Below are positions 1 to 5,889 of a DNA stretch of 9,759 nucleotides, one piece after another. Numbering within the stretch: the first letter of the stretch is position 1; each line of letters opens with the position of its first letter. The notes below the pieces were generated by a model that did not search any database, was not told the origin of the DNA, and saw only the letters and a program-made list of their open reading frames with translations. Source of the stretch: Phycisphaerae bacterium (lineage in GTDB: Bacteria; Planctomycetota; Phycisphaerae; Sedimentisphaerales; Anaerohalosphaeraceae); NCBI GenBank assembly GCA_003567095.1, contig PXAQ01000183.1, positions 1 through 9,759 of the forward strand. The letters are read 5' to 3'. Position numbers and translations under genes: made by a program.

Positions 1-39
1 AAAAATCCTCATTTTAAGCTCAAAATCGCAGGTTTTTTT
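1..39. terminator. Possible AT-rich (bidirectional) terminator
   Basis: The left edge can fold as CCT-c-ATTTT, loop aagctc, AAAAT-cgc-AGG. It is followed on the plus strand by seven T and on the minus strand by five T (the A run at 1-5). It could end the minus-strand PEP-CTERM gene and also a plus-strand gene lying off the left edge. The stem is AT-rich and interrupted by mismatches, so this is a weak call. Confidence 0.3.
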
Positions 40-129
40 GATGCCATTTTCGGGTTGGTACTTTGCATCGGATTATGCCATTTCGGCGAGTTAACTGTTG
101 TTGTCCTACAGTCGCTTAAGTATAAAAAT

Positions 130-264
130 CTAATGGGGAATTCTACGCCCCAAGTATAAGCCGCCAAGACCCAACAGCAACAGTGTGGCCGGTTCAGGAA
201 TAAGCAAAATCTTTGCATTCGCATCATTCCACATAATTTCCGTATTCCACTCTGTCCCATCCAG
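130..264 (-). pseudogene. C-terminal stub of a PEP-CTERM sorted protein, cut by the insertion sequence
   Basis: Read on the minus strand, the last codons before the TAG at 130-132 encode the tripartite exosortase sorting signal. It consists of a PEP motif (codons at 190-198, context IPEPATLLLL), a hydrophobic stretch with GLGGLYLG, and a short basic end (RRIPH). In this family the signal directs a secreted protein to exosortase for processing and surface export. Only about 44 codons belong to the host gene. The reading frame runs into the left inverted repeat of the insertion sequence at 265 and meets a TAA at 304-306 just inside it. The N-terminal part, which should carry a Sec signal peptide, is not recognisable on the other side of the element, so the gene was interrupted and then rearranged or deleted. 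The passenger domain cannot be identified. I am confident in the motif and less so in the exact left extent of the gene remnant. Confidence 0.8.
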
Positions 265-287
265 CGGGTGCTCGCTTAAAATAGTGT
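265..287 (+). repeat. Left terminal inverted repeat of the insertion sequence
   Basis: Starts CGGGTGCTCG and matches the reverse complement of 1635-1657 at 21 of 23 positions. The mismatches are at the eleventh and sixteenth bases. It marks the junction with the PEP-CTERM gene remnant. Confidence 0.8.
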
Positions 288-362
288 TTAAATTCAAGTA
301 TTTTTACTGTGCGTCCGATAATGCTGGTATAGCTTTTCGAAACTTTTTTAGGAGATGTTGCT

Positions 363-1646
363 ATGCCGGCACAATTGATCGAACAGACTGGTAATACCAT
401 TAAGGTGCAATTCACATTTGAACTGACCGGGCAGATGCTGCGGGACGAGCAGTCCCTTCAGGACGTCATCAATGAGGCCGGTCAGGCGGCTATGGGCCCG
501 ATGCTCAAACAGTTTGATACCAAAGGCGAACCCATTCGCGTCAACGGCGTCAAGCACACGGTCAAAACCTACGCGCCCCAGATCTATGAGACGCCTTATG
601 GACCGGTCCAGGTTGAGCGTCATACCTATCAGACCTCCAAAGGCGGCCGGGCCTATGTGCCGCTGGAACAGGACGGGCGTTTGGCCCTGAATTCCACCCC
701 GCGGTATGCCCAGATGGTCTCGGGCAAATATGCGCGTTTCGGCGCCGAGGCCATCTGTGACGACCTGCTCGAAAACAACGGCCGAAAGCTGTCGCGCAAT
801 TACGCCAAAAAGCTCAGCGATTTCGTCGGCTCTGTCGCACAGTGTTATGAAAGCGAATGGGAGTACGAGTTGCCGGTGTTTGAACGGCCGGTTCGCTCCA
901 TTTCGCTGGGCCGGGACGGCACCTGTATGCTGATGCATAAGGACGGGTGGCGCGAGGCGATGTGCGGCTCTATTGCCTTTTACGACGCCCTGGGCGAACG
1001 GCTGCATACGATTTATTGTGCCGCCACACCGGAATATGGTAAAGAGAAATTCAACGATAAGTTTTCCCGTGAGATTGCACGGGTCAAAGAGAAGTTCCCC
1101 GATGCGCTGTATATCGGATTGGCCGATGGGGCACCGGACAATTGGACATTTTTGAGCGTCTATACGCCTCGGCTGCTGTTGGACTATTATCATGCCCGGG
1201 AATACATCAGCAAAGCGGCCTCAGCGATCTTTGGCCGCAATACCGTCCACAAAACCCAATGGCAGGACCAGTGGAGTCATGACCTTAAACATAAACATGG
1301 GGCCGCCGGACGATTGATCAAAGAGATCGAAAAGCAGCGTGCCAATCTGGACAGGAAAAACTTTATTGAGCGGGACGAAGAACTCCGGTAAGTGCTGACC
1401 TACTACGTAAATTATAAGGGCAAGATGACGTATGCACGATTTGTCAAAAATAATCTGCCCATCGGCAGCGGGGTAACCGAGGCGGCCTGCAAGACGGTGA
1501 TTAAAAAGCGGATGTGCGTGTCCGGGGCGCAGTGGAAAAACGACGGCGGCAGTTGTGTGCTGGCACTGCGAGCGCTAAAGCTAACCAAAGGCCGATGGCA
1601 CCAGCTTTGGGACTACATCATGAAGCATGGATGCACACTATATTAA
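363..1646 (+). pseudogene. ISKra4-like DDE transposase, interrupted by an in-frame TAA
   Basis: The frame runs from ATG 363 (AGGAG at 350-354, 8-nt spacing) to TAA 1644-1646, 427 codons in all, but codon 343 (1389-1391) is TAA. Upstream part, 342 residues: a mostly helical N-terminal half, then the likely catalytic acids Asp185 (LGRDGT) and Asp255 (LADGAPDNW), followed by LLDYYHAREY. Downstream part, in the same frame: LPIGSGVTEAACK with the likely third catalytic residue Glu373, then a basic C-terminus. The stop therefore separates the two Asp from the Glu of the DDE triad, and neither piece should be active alone. A Lys codon (AAA) changed to TAA by one substitution is the simplest explanation. 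The downstream piece could start at GTG 1392 but has no clear ribosome binding site. Readthrough cannot be excluded but nothing supports it. Family assignment is from remembered motifs. Confidence 0.8.
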
Positions 1647-1657
1647 CCGAGCACCCG
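1635..1657 (-). repeat. Right terminal inverted repeat of the insertion sequence
   Basis: Reverse complement of the left repeat with two mismatches. It includes the last codons and the stop of the transposase, as is common in compact insertion sequences. Confidence 0.8.
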
Positions 1658-1713
1658 TAAAATAAAGACTTACGACACCGACCGTAGACGGACCGAAGAC
1701 CAAAAGTGCAACG

Positions 1714-1737
1714 TTGTCACGCGCTTTGTCACGCGCT
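1714..1737 (+). repeat. Perfect 12-bp tandem duplication
   Basis: TTGTCACGCGCT occurs twice back to back (1714-1725 and 1726-1737). It lies in the roughly 240-bp non-coding gap between the insertion sequence and the umuD remnant. The gap holds nothing else I can name; short open frames there on both strands resemble no known protein. The duplication could be replication slippage or a tandem operator. The sequence alone does not say which. Confidence 0.6.
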
Positions 1738-1898
1738 TGGGATTCCGGTTCTGTGGTCAGCAGGGTAAGACCGATCCAGTTTTGATTACGTATTTCTCAC
1801 CGTTGCTGATTCATGCTACAATGATTGCCTGAGAGTATGTGCAGATTCTTTCTGGAATATAGGCGATGGAAAAGGTTGAGTAATTATTTGAACCTGAA

Positions 1899-2177
1899 AT
1901 GAGCGATGGTGCTCTGCCGGTATTTATTGCCCGGATTACGGCGGGGTTTCCGTCTCCGGCGGCGGATTATGAAGAGGGCAAGCTCGATCTAAATAAGCAC
2001 CTGTTTAAAAACCCGGCAGTGACGTTCTTTGTGCGGGTGGCCGGGGATTCGATGCTCGGAGCGGGGATTCATGACGGCGTCGCTTCCGAAGGAATCCAAA
2101 AGCCCTGGCAAACGCAGTTTGACCACCGCTCGGCCTGCTATACGACGCGATGGGATGAGTTGGTGAAGGCAAAATAA
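1899..2177 (+). pseudogene. umuD-umuC deletion fusion remnant
   Basis: Residues 1-60 match UmuD, the LexA-like S24 peptidase subunit of DNA polymerase V: the self-cleavage Ala15-Gly16 followed by FPSPAADY, the LDLN segment, and the catalytic serine in AGDSM (Ser51), ending at GAGIHDG. Residues 61-92 then match the C-terminus of UmuC (ASEGIQKPWQ...YTTRWDEL); compare the E. coli UmuC ending with GQGIQQQWQ...YTTRS. The catalytic Lys of UmuD and the whole Y-family polymerase core are missing, so about 1.4-1.5 kb appears to have been deleted with the frame kept, joining at about 2076-2084. ATG 1899 lacks a good ribosome binding site. An in-frame ATG at 1866 would suit a normal UmuD N-terminus, but TAA at 1881-1883 follows it, so the 5' end may be broken too. 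An extended -10-like TGCTACAAT lies at 1814-1822. I see no convincing LexA box. The product should not support translesion synthesis. Confidence 0.85.
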
Positions 2178-2245
2178 GGGTGTTCGAATACCTGTGCAGG
2201 GGGCTTTGAATCGAAAGATTTTCTCGGAATGCATCTGGATGAAAT

Positions 2246-2278
2246 AGATGCGGCGAGCATTGTGTGCCCACCGCATCT
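2246..2278 (-). terminator. Probable terminator of the cheW-hemerythrin-mcp operon
   Basis: On the minus strand, 17 nt after the receptor stop codon, AGATGCGGTGGGC pairs with GCTCGCCGCATCT across a 7-nt loop. This gives 13 pairs, two of them G-U. The sequence that follows is only moderately U-rich (ATTTCAT), so efficiency is uncertain. The plus-strand tail has no T run, so it points to the minus-strand operon. Confidence 0.55.
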
Positions 2279-2294
2279 GTACAGAGGAAAGGCT

Positions 2295-4313
2295 TTATCC
2301 GTTAAAATCTGAGAAGTCATCGTCCATCGGCAAGGCGCTATGAGCTGCGTGCTTTTGGCCGCCGGCCTGTTTGTCTTTTTGCTTGCCCTCGGCGATGTGA
2401 TGATAGGTCTGGTCGCTCTTGCCCAGGCTGGATCGGGAGGCGCCGGCGGCGGTTTGTCGCCGCGGCGGGATGGCATGGCCCTGAAGCCGCTGGCCTGAGG
2501 CGCCTTCGACCAGCGCGACCAGATCCTGGACAATACCCTGCATGCTTTCGGCTTGGGCGTTCAGCTCTTCACTGGCGCTGGCCGATTCTTCGGCATTGGC
2601 CGCGTTCTGCTGGGTCACCTTGTCCATCTGAGAGGTGGCCGTATTGACCTGTTCGATGCCCTGGGACTGCTCGGCGCAGGCCGCGGCGATCTCGCCGACC
2701 AGGTTGGAGGTCTTTTCGATCCGCGATTGGGTCTGCTCAAAGACCTTGGTCAGTTCTTCGGAGATATCGCCGCCCCGTTCGGAGTTTTTCATAGACTGTT
2801 CAATCAGATTGGCGGTATTCTTGGCCGCTTCGGCCGAGCGCATCGCCAGGTTGCGCACTTCTTCTGCCACCACAGCAAATCCCTTGCCTGCCTCACCGGC
2901 CCGTGCGGCTTCCACCGCCGCGTTGAGAGCCAGCAAATTCGTCTGAAACGCGATCTCATCGATGGTTTTGATGATATTGGCCGTGTCGCTGGAGGATTGC
3001 TGGATTTCCTTGATCGCCTGGTTCATTCGTTCCAGAGCGGCGCTGCCTTCCCGGCCGGCCTTCTGCGCTTCGTTCGAGAGCGTATCGGCCTCAGCAGCAT
3101 TGTCAGCGTTCTGCCTGATCATCGAGCTCATCTCCTCAAGGCTCGAGGAGGTCTCTTCCAGCCCGGCGGCCTGTTCGGTCGCCCCTTCGGCCAGTGACTG
3201 CGACGCAGCCGAGACTTGACCCGATGCGGCTGCAACCTGCTGAGCCCCTTCGGTCAGGCCGGCGATAATGTGATTAATCGGTTTGGTGATCGCACGGGTG
3301 ATGAGGATGCCCAGCGCAACAGCCAGTGTAACACCGACAATCGTCGCAACCAGCGACAGCGCCTTGAGGAATGCCGACTGAGCGCGAGACGCGCGGACTT
3401 CTTCGTCGGCAGCATCACGAATGTACCGGGTTAGCTGGCGCATCGCACTGTCAACCTCCAGTTGCAGATCACGGCACACCTCCATGGCCTGGTGCTCCAT
3501 TTCAAGCAGCCGGTCTACCGAACGGTTCGCGACAGTGCGCAACTCACGGAGTCTGCCGGTCAGGTTATCCATTGTCGGCATCAGTTCATCACGATACAGA
3601 TCTCTTGCCTGGTCGTTGTTGCCGGCCTCTACCAGTGATTTTATCTCACGGATCGCACTGTGAAATTCACGATGCGGCTCTGTGATATCCTGCATCAACC
3701 GCTGGGCTTCGGTGTTCCGTGTCTGGTAAGTCGCCAGCCACTGACCGAGCAGGCTGTCCCGATGGCTTTCACCGCCTTCAAAGGATTCGCCGTGGTGAAT
3801 CAGAGCCGATGTCAGGCTGCCCAGTCGGTAGATATTTCCCCGTATCTCTTCCAGTTCGCGTGATAAGGCCAGAGGGTCGCCCAGGTCCAGATCATCCAAC
3901 TGCTGACTCATTTCAAAAAACCGGTCGTTCTGGGCTGCCCATCTACTCAGCACCGTCGTGAATTGATTCCACAACTGTCTCTCTTCCTCCGAGTGCGGCA
4001 GCGCTTCATACTCTTCAAAGGCCTCGTCATTCCTTCGCCGGCTTTCCTGCACTTGTTCATACTGAGCTTGCCGTACTTCATTCGACAGTCCCAAATTCAG
4101 CAGGGTTCGCTGGGCACTCTGGATATCATTTATATTGGCCATGATTGCCAGGGTGTACTCGACACTGGGCAACTGCACCGTGCCGATTTCCTCAATCGAG
4201 GCCTCGCTTTCAATGGCGCCGTAATAGGCCACAGCGCCCAGCATTAAAGTGATGGTCGCGACACTCATAAACGCCAACAGTAACTTGGTACCTAATTTCA
4301 TGTTCTTAAACAT
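2295..4313 (-). CDS. Transmembrane methyl-accepting chemotaxis protein
   Basis: A 672-residue inner-membrane chemoreceptor. TM1 is about 8-30, followed by a long helical, acidic periplasmic sensor region (31-315) of four-helix-bundle type, with no Cache or PAS signature that I can see. TM2 is about 316-338. ITKPINHII at about 342-350 is a shortened HAMP-like linker, then comes the cytoplasmic signalling coiled coil. The kinase-contact hairpin is at about 453-487 ([16 protein letters not shown]...[13 protein letters not shown]). Likely methylation helices lie around 378-396 ([11 protein letters not shown]) and 572-586. The tail beyond 605 is low-complexity and polar, ends [10 protein letters not shown], and lacks the NWETF-type CheR-binding pentapeptide. 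The start is fixed by AGGAG at 4322-4326, which overlaps the hemerythrin stop. It is the last gene of the operon, 11 nt after the hemerythrin gene, so translational coupling is likely. The ligand is not predictable from sequence; the partner genes suggest oxygen or redox. Confidence 0.95.
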   Translation of the reverse strand: MFKNMKLGTKLLLAFMSVATITLMLGAVAYYGAIESEASIEEIGTVQLPSVEYTLAIMANINDIQSAQRTLLNLGLSNEVRQAQYEQVQESRRRNDEAFEEYEALPHSEEERQLWNQFTTVLSRWAAQNDRFFEMSQQLDDLDLGDPLALSRELEEIRGNIYRLGSLTSALIHHGESFEGGESHRDSLLGQWLATYQTRNTEAQRLMQDITEPHREFHSAIREIKSLVEAGNNDQARDLYRDELMPTMDNLTGRLRELRTVANRSVDRLLEMEHQAMEVCRDLQLEVDSAMRQLTRYIRDAADEEVRASRAQSAFLKALSLVATIVGVTLAVALGILITRAITKPINHIIAGLTEGAQQVAAASGQVSAASQSLAEGATEQAAGLEETSSSLEEMSSMIRQNADNAAEADTLSNEAQKAGREGSAALERMNQAIKEIQQSSSDTANIIKTIDEIAFQTNLLALNAAVEAARAGEAGKGFAVVAEEVRNLAMRSAEAAKNTANLIEQSMKNSERGGDISEELTKVFEQTQSRIEKTSNLVGEIAAACAEQSQGIEQVNTATSQMDKVTQQNAANAEESASASEELNAQAESMQGIVQDLVALVEGASGQRLQGHAIPPRRQTAAGASRSSLGKSDQTYHHIAEGKQKDKQAGGQKHAAHSALPMDDDFSDFNG

Positions 4314-4324
4314 CGTTCGTTCTC

Positions 4325-4732
4325 CTAAAAAAGTTTTTCCTGTTTCAAAAATAGTCCGATTTTCTGATCTGAACCTTCTATATGTTCAGCCAGCCAGTGT
4401 TTGAGAAAAAGAGCCAGCGTGATTTTGTTAAAGTCCAACTGACCACTATCTTGGTTCATTTCTCTGGAGAGATGCGCCTGCATATGCCGGTGCTGCTGCT
4501 GATGAGAAACCAGCTCCGGATAATCCATCTTGCGCATCTGGTCCTCTTCTGTTTCAAAATGCGACTGCATATAACGAATCAACCCGCGCAAAATCGGGAC
4601 GGCCAGTTCCGGGCACAGGGTTGTCTGGGCGGTCTCGAAAAACAGATCGATCAGCTCAAAGATCTTTTTGTGCTGGTGGTCGATAGCTTTAACACCAATC
4701 TCAAAGGTTTCCTGACATACAATGCGGCCCAT
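4325..4732 (-). CDS. Bacteriohemerythrin, single-domain di-iron O2-binding protein
   Basis: A 135-residue soluble hemerythrin of typical length. All seven ligands of the non-heme di-iron site are present: His21 (DHQH), His58 and Glu62 (HFETE), His77 and His81 (HQQQH), His117 and Asp122 (HIEGSD). The family binds O2 reversibly, and in bacteria serves as an oxygen store, carrier or sensor; NO and redox roles are also proposed. There is no signal peptide or membrane segment, so it should be cytosolic. The start is supported by GGAAGGA 6 nt upstream of ATG 4732. It lies 44 nt after cheW and 11 nt before the receptor gene, inside a chemotaxis operon. Some anaerobes fuse a hemerythrin domain to the receptor itself (DcrH of Desulfovibrio); here the domain is a separate protein. 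Cys6 and Cys40 are outside the iron site and have no obvious role. Confidence 0.95.
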   Translation of the reverse strand: MGRIVCQETFEIGVKAIDHQHKKIFELIDLFFETAQTTLCPELAVPILRGLIRYMQSHFETEEDQMRKMDYPELVSHQQQHRHMQAHLSREMNQDSGQLDFNKITLALFLKHWLAEHIEGSDQKIGLFLKQEKLF

Positions 4733-4776
4733 TTTGCATCCTTCCGGAGTAAATGTTCGGTGAATTCAGCCATTGC

Positions 4777-5286
4777 TCAGCTCTCAACGAGCTGCTCCAG
4801 GTCCTGGGTGTGCAGAACCTTATCGATGTCGAGCAGGATTTTGACGGCGTTGTCGATCTTGCCCATTCCGAGAATAAAGGACGTGTCGATGCTGCCGTCA
4901 AACTGCGGCGTCGGCTCGATGTCCTGGGCGTCAATGTCCAGCACCTCGCAGACATTATCGACAATGATGCCGGTGTGGAAGCTTCGCTGGCCGGCCTTGA
5001 CCTCAACGACGATAATGCACGTTTGATCGGTCACCTCGGCCGGTTCCATCCCGAACCGCGCCCGCATATCGACGATCGGCACGACCTGGCCGCGCAGATT
5101 GATGACCCCGCGCACGTCGTGGGGCGCCCGCGGCACGGCCGTGATGTCCATATAGCCGATGATCTCGCGGACTTTGAGGATTTGCAGGCCGAACTGCTCG
5201 GCCCCGAGGGTAAACGTCAGATACTTGCCCGAAAGTGCCCGGCCGTCGGGTGCGGCCCTGCTGGGTGTTGCTGCTGTCTGTGCCAT
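4777..5286 (-). CDS. cheW: Chemotaxis coupling protein CheW
   Basis: A 169-residue CheW-domain protein. CheW is the cytoplasmic scaffold that links chemoreceptors to the histidine kinase CheA. The domain occupies about 19-165, with the hallmark RGVINLRGQVVPIVDMR at 59-75 (the receptor/CheA-binding region, conserved Arg65). It then continues with CIIVVEV and the second beta-barrel half ending in KILLDIDKVL. The first 18 residues are a polar, Ala/Pro-rich extension. GGAAGG 5 nt before ATG 5286 fixes the start. It is first in the operon with bacteriohemerythrin and a chemoreceptor. No cheA, cheR, cheB or cheY is present in the window, so this CheW must serve a kinase encoded elsewhere, probably as a dedicated adaptor for the neighbouring receptor. 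Confidence 0.95.
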   Translation of the reverse strand: MAQTAATPSRAAPDGRALSGKYLTFTLGAEQFGLQILKVREIIGYMDITAVPRAPHDVRGVINLRGQVVPIVDMRARFGMEPAEVTDQTCIIVVEVKAGQRSFHTGIIVDNVCEVLDIDAQDIEPTPQFDGSIDTSFILGMGKIDNAVKILLDIDKVLHTQDLEQLVES

Positions 5287-5354
5287 ACTGCCTTCCTTTC
5301 ATTAAATGGGGTAAATGTTTTTCTGGGTCACTGCATAACCGACAACTAAAAAGG

Positions 5355-5383
5355 TTTTTAATGTTTGCAATCCACCTTGACAA
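5355..5383 (-). promoter_or_regulatory. Candidate promoter of the cheW operon
   Basis: On the minus strand, TTGTCA (5378-5383), a 17-nt spacer and TAAAAA (5355-5360) resemble a sigma70 promoter. Transcription would start about 60 nt before the cheW ATG. The -10 is poor. The -35 overlaps the -35 of the plus-strand promoter at 5377-5405, so the two could not both be occupied at once. I found no clean flagellar (sigma28) or sigma54 promoter. Confidence 0.3.
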
Positions 5384-5405
5384 AACATCCTTAATTCGCT
5401 ATATT
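5377..5405 (+). promoter_or_regulatory. Strong sigma70-type promoter with no protein gene behind it
   Basis: A perfect -35 TTGACA (5377-5382), a 17-nt spacer and -10 TATATT (5400-5405) would start RNA near 5412. It is the best promoter match in the window, yet the next plus-strand gene begins almost 480 bp away and has its own promoter. The terminator-like hairpin at 5589-5631 would stop the transcript. Confidence 0.55.
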
Positions 5406-5411
5406 CAGCAT

Positions 5412-5631
5412 ATTTCACTATTATGGATTAAGGTTTATTTTAACCTGGACTTAAATCTATGTTCCTTTTTGGAGACACTTATTAGTGAGATGCATTTGGA
5501 ACAGTCTAAAAATTTTGTTTTTCGGTTCTCATCTTGAACGCCCTTTTTCGTTTTAGTACATCCAAAACCGCTGACACAGCACTAAATCGGAATTCTACAA
5601 AGCATTATCAATGAATGAGTTCCTGTTTTTT
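5412..5631 (+). ncRNA. Candidate intergenic small RNA, about 220 nt
   Basis: The unit is defined by the consensus promoter at 5377-5405 and the intrinsic-terminator-like hairpin at 5589-5631. No good open reading frame lies between them; possible mini-ORFs of 8 and 15 codons lack well-placed ribosome binding sites. The transcript would contain an inverted repeat near its 5' end (AGGTT-N6-AACCT) and A/U-rich single-stranded stretches (about 5509-5522) of the kind RNA chaperones bind. It matches no RNA family that I recognise. Its place between two signal-transduction operons makes regulation of either possible, but that is inference. It could instead be an untranslated leader or a chance arrangement in AT-rich DNA. 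Confidence 0.35.
5589..5631 (+). terminator. Intrinsic terminator candidate ending the intergenic transcript
   Basis: GGAATTC (5589-5595) pairs with GAGTTCC (5617-5623) with one G-U pair. The loop contains a further CATT-atc-AATG stem, and the hairpin is followed by TG and six T (5626-5631). The arrangement fits an intrinsic terminator on the plus strand, although the stem is only 7 bp. Confidence 0.4.
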
Positions 5632-5634
5632 AAT

Positions 5635-5703
5635 GAGGCTTTTTCTTCGCTGTGAGGTTCGATTTTTCCCGGCCTATTTTTCTCAAGAAAAGCCTCAAAC
5701 AGC
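5635..5703 (+). repeat. Two mutually exclusive hairpins sharing one arm
   Basis: The right arm at 5685-5703 can pair in two ways. AAGAAAAGCCTC (5685-5696) complements GAGGCTTTTTCTT (5635-5647) with one bulged T. CCTC-aa-ACAGC (5693-5703) complements GCTGTGAGG (5649-5657). Both use CCTC 5693-5696, so only one can form at a time. The region lies just upstream of the kinase promoter, so it would be transcribed only by readthrough from 5412. Confidence 0.35.
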
Positions 5704-5757
5704 CCGACACTAAAGGCAATCGACTCTAAAAGTGACTAACAAATCAGATGTATAGTA

Positions 5758-5785
5758 TTGACTTGTATTTAGTTGATGCTATGAT
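5758..5785 (+). promoter_or_regulatory. Sigma70-type promoter of the kinase-regulator operon
   Basis: TTGACT (5758-5763), a 16-nt spacer and TATGAT (5780-5785) preceded by TG one base away (extended -10). RNA would start near 5792, leaving an untranslated leader of about 100-120 nt before the kinase gene. Confidence 0.6.
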
Positions 5786-5889
5786 TTAGTAGAACCAATG
5801 CCCAGCCGAAAACGTATAAACGGCGGCAAATACATCTATAAAAATACAGGACATATATACTCTCAGGCCTTAAAATTTGGATTTGTGAG

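Larger units (their letters stand above)
265..1657 (+). mobile_element. ISKra4-like insertion sequence, 1393 bp, with 23-bp terminal inverted repeats
   Basis: The boundaries are set by an imperfect inverted repeat, 265-287 against 1635-1657 (21 of 23 positions match, tips CGGGTGCTCG). It encloses a single plus-strand transposase gene whose stop codon (1644-1646) lies inside the right repeat. A length near 1.4 kb with one DDE transposase fits the simpler members of the ISKra4 family; that family name comes from motif recall, not a search. No target site duplication is visible (left flank ...CATCCAG, right flank TAAAATA...), which agrees with later rearrangement around the element. The element sits in a PEP-CTERM gene, and its transposase is broken, so the copy is probably immobile unless another copy acts in trans. 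Confidence 0.8.
5287..5889. other. Divergent intergenic region, about 600 bp, AT-rich, no protein gene
   Basis: This gap separates the minus-strand cheW operon from the plus-strand kinase operon. It is clearly more AT-rich than the genes around it. I see no convincing protein gene: the longest small frame with an ATG (5490-5537, 15 codons) has a poor ribosome binding site. The gap holds promoter candidates in both directions, a possible small RNA unit, overlapping hairpins, and two short inverted repeats that could be operators: TAAAAA-gg-TTTTTA at 5347-5360 and AGGTT-N6-AACCT at 5431-5446. Confidence 0.6.

Noticed and set aside
348..1193. 281-codon minus-strand open frame opposite the transposase
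   Set aside because: It lies antisense to a transposase with clear family motifs, has no recognisable domain, and is explained by codon bias of the real gene.
1644..1799. Open minus-strand frame from the gap into the right end of the insertion sequence, as the missing half of the PEP-CTERM gene
   Set aside because: Its translation (for example NVALLVFGPSTVGVV) has no start or signal peptide and ends in the inverted repeat; nothing links it to a PEP-CTERM protein.
2553..3197. 214-codon plus-strand open frame opposite the chemoreceptor signalling domain
   Set aside because: Shadow of the highly conserved coiled-coil region; composition (Gly/Leu/Arg-rich) is typical of an antisense frame.
4651..4773. 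40-codon minus-strand frame (MAEFTEHLL...) starting right after cheW and overlapping the hemerythrin start
   Set aside because: It overlaps hemerythrin in another frame and lacks a proper ribosome binding site; its continuation is out-of-frame hemerythrin sequence.
4382..5349. Two plus-strand frames (about 200 codons each) opposite hemerythrin and cheW
   Set aside because: Both are antisense to genes with complete catalytic or signature motifs and carry no motif themselves.
5287..5460. Flagellar sigma28 or sigma54 promoter for the cheW operon
   Set aside because: The nearest sigma28-like match (TAAA then GTCGGTTA on the minus strand) has spacing about 2 nt short, and no GG-N10-GC sigma54 core was found.
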